This document shows, piece by piece, positions 57,199 through 64,000 of a stretch of DNA of 64,000 bases. The DNA lies in assembly GCA_961205875.1 (NCBI GenBank), contig OY540818.1, forward strand, positions 13,180,761 to 13,244,760, read 5' to 3'. The first letter of the stretch is position 1; each line of letters starts with the position of its first letter. Below the pieces are notes generated by a model. It searched no databases. It saw nothing but the letters and a program-made list of their open reading frames with translations, and was not told where the DNA came from. Source of the DNA: Sialis fuliginosa. Taxonomy: Eukaryota > Arthropoda > Insecta > Megaloptera > Sialidae. A program made the translations under genes and the position numbers.

Positions 57199-58257
57199 AT
57201 ATCTTTAAGTGTTTTGGGTTTGTTTTGTTTGCATTAACTTAAATTGCGCATTAGATGAATTTCAGTGTAAATAAAATCGTAAAATCAAAAATAACAATTC
57301 ATTCTAAAAGGGAAATATAAAATTATTTGATGCTGTGAAAGAAAACTTTAGAAAAAATTGTATTCTTGGTAACATATTTACTTTCAATAGTATATCTCGA
57401 TAACTTAATATAATTGAGCAATTTTAGGGAACAGATTCGGTTTCAGTACGTCGAAAATCTATTCGGGATCGTTTATTCACGTATCGGAAACATTTTTTGG
57501 TTCACATGTGTTATCGCCACTCCTATTTTATGTTTCAATTTTTATAAGAAATAGGTTAAAGAAAATAACACGATTAAATTATAGTCAAGGAGCGTAAAAA
57601 TAGACAGTCATAATAGTGAAATATATTTTATGCATGAATAATGTATAGTTTAGAATCACAATCGTTCAACAGTATCAATAAGGTCATTAAAATTAACAAG
57701 AAATGATTTATTACTAGTACAATTAAAAAGTATAATAATTAGTGTGTATTTTAAATTAACTTTTTATAAAACAATTTGTCTGAAAATAATGCAGGCAACA
57801 GAATTTCAAATACATATGGTATGTAATAAATCCATCAAGGAAAGATTGAAAGGCTTATGTCAAAATGATCAAAAATGATATATAGAATATCCTGTGCCCT
57901 TGAAGCAATACAAATAACTAATGTATATTTAAAATTCTAAACAGTAATTTATTAAATTGCATTATTTCATGAAATTTTTTTATATGTTTTTGAAAATTGA
58001 TTTTAAAATACTATAATTATGTTAAGTGGTCTTTATGATAATAGTTTTTGGATTTTGTAAATGTCAATATGTATTTAAATTTCATTTTTTTTTATAATAG
58101 AAATCTATTAATTTTTTCTCGTAAACAAGTTTCAACCAATACTATTATTAAGATTTCAATTATTTGTGAGCATAAATTCAAAAGTATTAACATATGTACT
58201 GGGTGATAGATAAAAAAATATCTCCTGTTACACAGTGGGGATAAAACAAATTGAATT
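57199..58257. other. AT-rich non-coding stretch
   Basis: No supported feature. Confidence 0.65.
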
Positions 58258-58332
58258 TTGGTTTTTTAATGGGTAGAGCCTGCAATGGGAACCTTACGGC
58301 CCGTGAAGCAGTTTGGGTTGACCAGTACTGTT
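58258..58332 (-). mobile_element. hAT terminal remnant
   Basis: On the minus strand CAGTACTGGTCAACCCAAAC, TGCTTCACGGGCCGTAAGGT, TCCCATTGCAGGC resembles a hAT left end (CAGTGGTCCCCAACC type). The other end was not found. The 77-codon minus frame across it is not a gene. Confidence 0.5.
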
Positions 58333-59642
58333 TTAAACAAAAAAAAATCTTCCCCAGAATTAGCTCGGATAATCGATAGTATATTATAATCGAATTAATG
58401 GACTTAAAAGAGAGGAACATATTAGTATAAATATTATTTCGTGAAAAATAATTTTTGTTTAATAATCATAACTAAATACCTATTATAAATAATTTAAAAT
58501 CCAAAACTAGGAAATTTTAATTGGACGTTTATTTTATGTAACATTATTTGCGCTGTTCTGTACAGCTATTTGTCAATTGGAGAAATACAAGTACTTCTAT
58601 GTTACTAATAAGAAATTGTAAGCTGTAATCTCGATCGTAGGAAACCGATTTCAATCAGTAGGTAGATACTAATTAAAGGGTCACGTCATAAACAAACACC
58701 GATCTTAATAATAATATATCAACTAGTTTTATTTTTAACGATTGCTTGACTGATTTTATCTTGTTGTTAGGGCAGATGCACATGTTTACATCTGAGAGAT
58801 AAGATCTTCGACTTATTGTTAGTTCCTACGCATCATATGTATTCATATGTTTATTCTGAAACAACAAACTAAATATTTTTAAACTAGGTGAATATTAAAA
58901 AAGAAAATAGTAACAAATTCTCTGTATGTATTAATTTTCTACTGTTATTTGTTTACTTTTGATAACGTTAGTGATAACTGATAATCGATAAGTTACCTTG
59001 CTCAATTTTAATGAATTTTTACATTTCAAGATCCGTTTTTAGAAAACAAAAATCTGTCTGGTAAACTAGTCGAATACTTTCGAAAATAAAATTTGCTACA
59101 AATTTTTCTTGAAGTGGCCAGATGAAAAATTGCTATATGTTATTTTAATTGGACTCTCGGTTTTACCGGAAATAGATTTCTTTTATTTTTAAATACGAAT
59201 CAATACTTTGTTGTTAGAAATTGAAAATAATAATTAAAAGAAAGTATTATAATGTAAACAGAACTATCAGTTATCTTATCTATAAGACGTGCATTATTTA
59301 ATTATTTAATTTAGGAACATTAAACAATATTTTATACTTACAATTATGGTATGACAAATGAAATGCCATTCGTTACGAATACTTTATAAAGGATAATGAA
59401 GGAGATAAATACATAGAAAAAGAAGCTTGCACACATAATACAGTTTCTAGAAAATAAACAATAAATTCTCGAGATCACTAACTACTAGTGTTATGAAATA
59501 GTGCTTATTAAAAGTGATTATAATATTTTCATATCTACTATACATTATTACCTTCATGTTCTATGCAGATCCTTTTATGCATGGTTGCTTGATTTCACAT
59601 AAATCTATAAGTTGCTACTTTTATTAATTGCTTGTGTAATTC
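58333..59642. other. AT-rich non-coding stretch
   Basis: No supported feature. Confidence 0.6.
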
Positions 59643-59645
59643 CAG

Positions 59646-59758
59646 ATTACAAAGTTCTATATCCGCTTCTTTTGACAGCGTGTTTTATGCTATGTGGTAT
59701 GACTGTGACGTTTAATTTTTATGATATAGAGATTAAAAACATATATGCGCGAATATAA
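59646..59758 (+). CDS. Candidate terminal exon with a membrane segment, doubtful
   Basis: TTGTGTAATTCCAG precedes a frame (D)YKVLYPLLLTACFMLCGMT, VTFNFYDIEIKNIYARI, stop at 59756-59758; the frame is open upstream to 59608. It contains a hydrophobic stretch LYPLLLTACFMLCGMTVTF. Hydrophobic codons are TTN-rich and arise easily in AT-rich DNA, so this is weak evidence. Confidence 0.2.
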
Positions 59759-59984
59759 ATAGTTTTCAATTTTTGCTCTGACAGTTACTTACAGTTTGTA
59801 TTTAAATATCCTTATCTTATTTTCTTTCAATGATTCATTTCTATTTTTATGAATACATTATATTATAATTATAAATGATTTAGTGATTTTAATATACGAC
59901 TCATAGATATAATGACAATCTGAATAAGTGACTGATTTTGATTTTATAAAAAAATTATACCAACCTATAGTCTGTTTCATTTAA

Positions 59985-60131
59985 GATTGCAGCGACAGCT
60001 AACGTAGGAAGCATAATACGTGCTCCTGATTGAGCAAAACGCCATGTAGATTCACAATAATACAATTTTCACTGACGCAATCTTAGACAAGGAAAGATAA
60101 AGGACAAATAACACATTACCTAGCGTTGTTA
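59985..60131. mobile_element. Short inverted-end element plus repeat R4, copy 2
   Basis: TTTAAGATTGCAGCGACAGC and TTTTCACTGACGCAATCTTA are an imperfect inverted pair about 100 bp apart, as in a MITE. Directly after comes R4 (AGACAAGGAAAGATAAAGGA, CAAATAACACATTACC, TAGCGTTGTTA), nearly identical to 12126-12175. Confidence 0.45.
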
Positions 60132-61230
60132 CCATATCGCTCCATGAATCATTGGCAAAGTAAGTACAGTTCATTATCATGATTGTAATAAATATTATTT
60201 TATTTAACTTAGTTTTAAGTATCAATTTTATGAACATAATTAAAATTGAAGGTAGCGTAAAATTCTAAAGTAACGCTTTTTATAATAAAAAATGTAAAAA
60301 AAAATTATTGTGAACTTATTGAAAGCAATTGCATCAATGTATTCGAATATATGTTGAATTTTATTATTTCGTCATAAACATAAATATCAGCATTACTTTT
60401 ACATATAGATACCTATAACCATTGAAGTATAATATATATGTAAATTGTTTTATTTTATTTCTTATATTTAATTTATTAAAAACGTATCTATTTTTGTGGG
60501 GTATTAAATTAGTCGTTCAAAAATCAAAATGACAAGGTTTACATATCAGTCAAGAAAAATTATGTTCTATAGATATATTGACTTAACAACTAAATAATAG
60601 ATTAAATAATTGCTTTTATTGCTTCATTAATCAAAATCAACTGCGTGGTAAATGAATTTTGTCACATTGGCAATTAAGTGACTTATTTTTTTATTTTTTT
60701 TGTTTCATTTGAAATATTTTAAAAGTTTATAATGAAAAAAAAAATTTTTATGAGTAGGTACATTAACTCCAAAGCGATCGCGTCTTTAGCTATATTGTAA
60801 AATGTTATTACATGATACAAAAATTAATAATGGAATTATGTAGTAGTCGGTAGGGAGAAACTGAAAAACCGGTTCAATGATTTTTTACGGTAAATCACGA
60901 AAAATGCCCTTCAATTTTTATCGCAATATAAAATTAAGGACATAGTAGTAGGCGAATTCAATTTTATGCGGCTGAAAAAGTTTAAAAAAAAATACGTAAT
61001 GAAACAATTTCTATTGCTTCTTTTACGCGCTGTTTTTATGGAACTAGTTAACAGCGTAAATGGAGGGATTACTGTATTTACATTTCAAAGATATTATTGA
61101 TATATTTTAATGAAAATATTTTTATTATTATTTTTTTGGAATAACAAAATACATCAGATTTCTAATTCATGAATACATATCATTATACGCCCAAAAAATG
61201 AATAAATGTGACCCAGAAAACCTCTCGACT
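60132..61230. other. AT-rich non-coding stretch
   Basis: No supported feature. Confidence 0.65.
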
Positions 61231-61405
61231 TATATAGAAGAAGTGCGGCCCTGGTCTAGGACACATCATTCCCGCTCCAGTTATGGACAGGCGGACGCGT
61301 AGAGAAAGTGATCGCGGGCGTCGTCGTCCGTGCCAACCAGGCCACTGTTCTGTACAGGCATTGCGGTCGCCGGCGCTATCACGCGTTTTTGTATAAAATA
61401 CGTCT
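61231..61405. other. G+C island with a 37-codon frame
   Basis: GTGCGGCCCTGGTCTAGG, CAGGCGGACGCGTAGAGAA, ATCGCGGGCGTCGTCGTCCG, GCATTGCGGTCGCCGGCGCT. A plus ATG frame at 61283-61396 reads MDRRTRRESDRGRRRPCQPG, HCSVQALRSPALSRVFV after CTCCAGTT; the minus strand holds a 26-codon ATG frame. Arg-rich reading of CG-rich DNA is not evidence of coding. It is one of several similar isolated islands. Confidence 0.3.
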
Positions 61406-62589
61406 AGGAAAGTTTAACTCACTGACTGATGTTGAGCTACACTAATCTTGACATGACATATGCCTCGTTTTCAGGTGACTGAACTGCCTTAACGTATTTA
61501 TTGATTGAAATAAAAACATATATGAAGTGTTCAACTCGTAATATCGGAAATTATGTTGCAAAAATTTATTCACTGTATATACCTATGTAATACTTTCTTG
61601 TTATTGGTTTTTAAAGTTTACTTTGACAAGTGCTAATGAATTAAATACATTTTAACATTGAGTAAGTATCCAATAAAAAACTAATATAAACTGAACTGCC
61701 TTAACATATTATTTATTGATATTCAAATTTTAGTATCAAACGTTATGTTGCAAAAATATTATAGGTAATGTAGATTTTCTTGGTATCATTTTACGATGCT
61801 TACTTTGACTATGACAATGAATTAAATAGTTTAATATCAAGTAAACAAATTTATTAACGCATACCTAATAACTAGAAAATAGAAATGTTTCCATCAATAT
61901 TAATATATAATCTATATAATCTGCTGTACAATTATATTTTAGGGGATTTTTTGAGTCTATACGTCTATACGTTTAAGGCAATATAATCAGTCTGTATGTG
62001 TCTTTCTTTCATTCGATTTGACAGGAAAAATAAGACCATAGAATTAGTTAAGGCTATATTTTAATTAAAGTAGGTCAGACTAGAGATATGTAAAAAAATG
62101 TACATAGTAAATTGAAGTACAAACTGTACAATTTACTCTACAAAAATATTAGTACATATAAGTAAAAAGTTAAAGTAGTATGCCAAAAACTGTATTTAAG
62201 TACTTAAAATTTTTTTTTTAGGATTTCTTATTAAATTTAATAAACACAAGTCCTTGTAATTTTACTTAAATATTTTTTTCAAAAAAAGTTACTGTACTTC
62301 TACTTAAAAATATACTTTTAATTGCGTAACATAAAGTTGAATAATTAGTAGCTTAGCTTGGCGCGATCCTACAGATTCAGCCTTTGTTTTAAAATATAGT
62401 TTAAATCTTAATCTTTAAGATTATTAATTGCCATAAGAGCGTCGCGACCTCTTTTCTATATTATTAATTAAGTACATATACAGTTCTTGGCCAGGCTCGA
62501 ATTAGGGGAAATTTACAATTGATATTTTATATAATAATAATACCGCTATAAAAGTTAAAAATAGTTACGATGGTTAAAAAGTTTATATT
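61406..62589. other. AT-rich non-coding stretch
   Basis: Two similar segments, AACTGCCTTAACGTATTTAT, TGATTGAAATA (61483) and AACTGCCTTAACATATTATT, TATTGATATTC (61694), each followed by GTTATGTTGCAAAA and then TTACTTTGAC, form a direct repeat about 210 bp apart. No gene is supported. Confidence 0.5.
61480..61855 (+). repeat. Diverged direct duplication, unit about 210 bp
   Basis: Order-preserved matches: TGAACTGCCTTAAC, TATGTTGCAAAAAT, TTACTTTGAC, AATGAATTAAATA, TTTAA, AAGTA occur first at 61481-61668 and again at 61693-61850. This is a local tandem duplication that has since diverged. Confidence 0.6.
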
Positions 62590-62621
62590 TTGAAAAACAA
62601 AATTCCGCGGGGACCTGCTAG
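62590..62621 (+). mobile_element. Solo Helitron 3' end
   Basis: GAAAAACAAAATTCCGCGGG, GACCTGCTAG followed by T matches the Helitron 3' terminus (GC-rich CCGCGG, then CTAG). The body upstream is too diverged to bound. Confidence 0.5.
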
Positions 62622-62674
62622 TGTGTATAAGTAACAAATAGTAAAAAACAATATCTTTAAAAGTATAAATATTA

Positions 62675-62841
62675 TCCATACTTTTATAAATGCGAAAGTA
62701 ACTCTGTCTGTTTGTCTGTATATTTGTTACTATTTCACTTAACCGCTAAACTGATCTTTATGAAATTTTGTATCCCGAAAAACTGATTAGATTAAAAAAA
62801 AAAACGAATTCTACGTGGATGAAGCCAAAGGTAAAAGCTAG
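62675..62841 (+). mobile_element. Short non-autonomous Helitron, 167 bp
   Basis: After A (62674) it starts TCCATACTTTTATAAATGCG, AAAGTAACTCTGTCTGTTTG, passes ACCGCTAAACTGATCTTTAT, GAAATTTTGTAT, and ends CGTGGATGAAGCC, AAAGGTAAAAGCTAG before T. A-TC...CTAG-T is the Helitron layout. This is a different subfamily from copies 1-5, and the type most often met in lepidopteran DNA. Confidence 0.75.
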
Positions 62842-63560
62842 TATGTAATATAATGAAGATTATTAATAAGGTACATATACCTATACCTAATTAAATAATT
62901 AAATCAAAATAATATAGAAAGTAATGCCATTCTTGCAATTGACTTATTCGAATGCAAGTTATTGTTCGAAACTTAAGTAATTAAAGTGAATGACAAAGTT
63001 GCAAAAAATAAAATTATTTTTCCAATTTAAATTATCACGCTTTAGCCAATCATCTTTGTTACTGAGCAGTTTGACTCAATTTTAAAATAATGTGCATTTC
63101 GTAATACAGAACTTTCAAAATTATAAAAGTAGCTCTAATTTGCAAATGCAAATATTAAATTGATTTCAGTGCAAGCGTAATTGTCACACACGATGTTTTA
63201 TTGTACAAAAAATCGCTAAAATACATCTTTAACGATGCACACTTAAAAATAATTGCAAAGTGTTGAAAAGTACCGTACAATCAAGTTAGCAAATTAAACC
63301 TTTCCAACACCAAGTATGATTTATTTAATTATTTAAATTGCTTAATATTAAACACATAATTTAAAAAGACAGTAATCTAATGAAAACATAATAAAAAGTA
63401 CAATAAAAGTTAAAAATTACATATCATTACATCTTGAATAGTATACTTACCAACAAACGGCTAATATTGATCTATATCTAATTTGCTTTCACTTATTATA
63501 AAAAAAGACAATTAGATCAATCATCTGCATGACAAATAGAGACGATAATATAACAATGGT
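62842..63560. other. AT-rich non-coding stretch
   Basis: ATTGATCTATATCTAATTTG...GACAATTAGATCAAT (63467-63521) is an imperfect inverted repeat. No gene is supported. Confidence 0.55.
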
Positions 63561-63702
63561 ACTCGTTATACGCTAGCTATCTCTTTCTCAAACATACGCG
63601 CGACAATAGTGTGGTGATATGCTCTGTGTAAGCTAAGCTGATCAAAGGCAGTCATGCATAAATTAATGGATTGTATCAAGCAGTCGTCATAGAATATACA
63701 TA

Positions 63703-63749
63703 ATGTCTGTGCCAAACTGCCCCGGAGGATGTGAAGTGCAAGCTGGGTA
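63703..63749 (+). CDS. Candidate short first exon in a G+C patch, doubtful
   Basis: ATG at 63703 opens MSVPNCPGGCEVQAG; unspliced it stops at TAA 63748-63750. A donor-like GTAATT follows GCTGG at 63747. Surrounding 63560-63830 is less AT-rich than usual and may be a promoter or regulatory region. Cys and Gly spacing recalls small metal-binding or secreted peptides, but the match is too short to claim either. Confidence 0.2.
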
Positions 63750-63750
63750 A

Positions 63751-64000
63751 TTGCACACTTGTCAGATTCCGAGTTGTTCGAAATTGTTTGAATTTGAATA
63801 TTTGCGCACTTTGGTTACTGGAGAACACACTCTTGCATTTCCATTAGTTTTCTCAATTGTAATAGTACTTTTAGAAATTAAACTTTTAACTATACTACTA
63901 AAAGTTAATGAGTTATAAAATAGAAAAATAATTTAATTATATATCTTATTCATTAATGAATATTAATAGATTTGAGCAGAGCTTTGTTTGTTTTGTAACG
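63751..64000. other. Window end, AT-rich
   Basis: The G+C patch fades by about 63840; the remainder is AT-rich without a supported feature. Confidence 0.6.

Noticed and set aside
1-64000. Known insect microRNAs, tRNAs, rRNA, CRISPR arrays, bacterial operons or a viral insertion.
   Set aside because: I looked for common mature miRNA starts (let-7, miR-2, miR-9, miR-10, bantam and others), tRNA arms and regular spacer arrays and saw none; no viral or bacterial coding region is recognisable.

Overview
This window reads as nuclear DNA of an insect, most likely a moth or butterfly (Lepidoptera). It is very AT-rich (roughly a quarter G+C by eye, not computed), has no bacterial gene organisation, and carries many short non-autonomous transposable elements. 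Lineage clues are several short Helitrons with a lepidopteran-style 3' end (CCGCGGGTACAACTAG and relatives), a retroposon family ending in a GACAGACGGACAAC / AAGGGTTCCG-type tail, and a piggyBac-like element. These assignments rest on remembered family signatures, not on a search.

No complete multi-exon gene can be read. The window is best described as a gene desert or a set of very large introns, salted with repeats and with isolated islands of higher G+C. Most open frames of 60 codons or more are chance frames in AT-rich DNA or lie inside repeats. A few shorter frames look better. The best is a minus-strand 3'-terminal exon candidate (41851-42089) with a good acceptor, a hydrophilic N/S-rich C-terminus and an AATAAA about 105 bases past the stop. 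Others are a plus-strand ATG frame ending exactly at a GTGAGT donor (13592-13703), a 31-base plus-strand exon candidate between CAG and GTAAGT coding a signal-peptide-like stretch (40624-40654), and a 50-codon plus-strand frame after TTTGCAG (54094-54246). None has a recognised product.

Layout. 1-13 kb: two Helitrons (1388-1717, 3257-3630), a TTGG-rich degenerate tandem region, a foldback element, a G+C island near 9 kb, a hAT-type MITE (10205-10406) and a short clean hairpin (11388-11434). 13-25 kb: Harbinger-like ends, a 766-bp near-perfect palindrome (16624-17389), a 191-bp TA-flanked MITE nested in a larger TIR element (18301-18903), a 602-bp piggyBac-like element with TTAA duplications and a 22-residue remnant of its coding region (23246-23847), and a head-to-head pair of Penelope-like tails. 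25-35 kb: more foldbacks and hATs, including a 660-bp hAT (31195-31854) inside another repeat whose empty site is present at about 5.57 kb, and a 643-bp palindrome. 35-50 kb: the terminal exon candidate, a Helitron pair sharing the long form of the family, and a 128-bp hAT MITE with a perfect 8-bp target duplication. 50-64 kb: another hAT, a fourth copy of the GGTACTG element, short exon candidates, G+C islands and two Helitron ends near 62.7 kb.

The window is mainly useful as a record of transposon history: there are two nested insertions, and in both a paralogous copy preserves the empty target. I do not see a convincing new multi-gene system.
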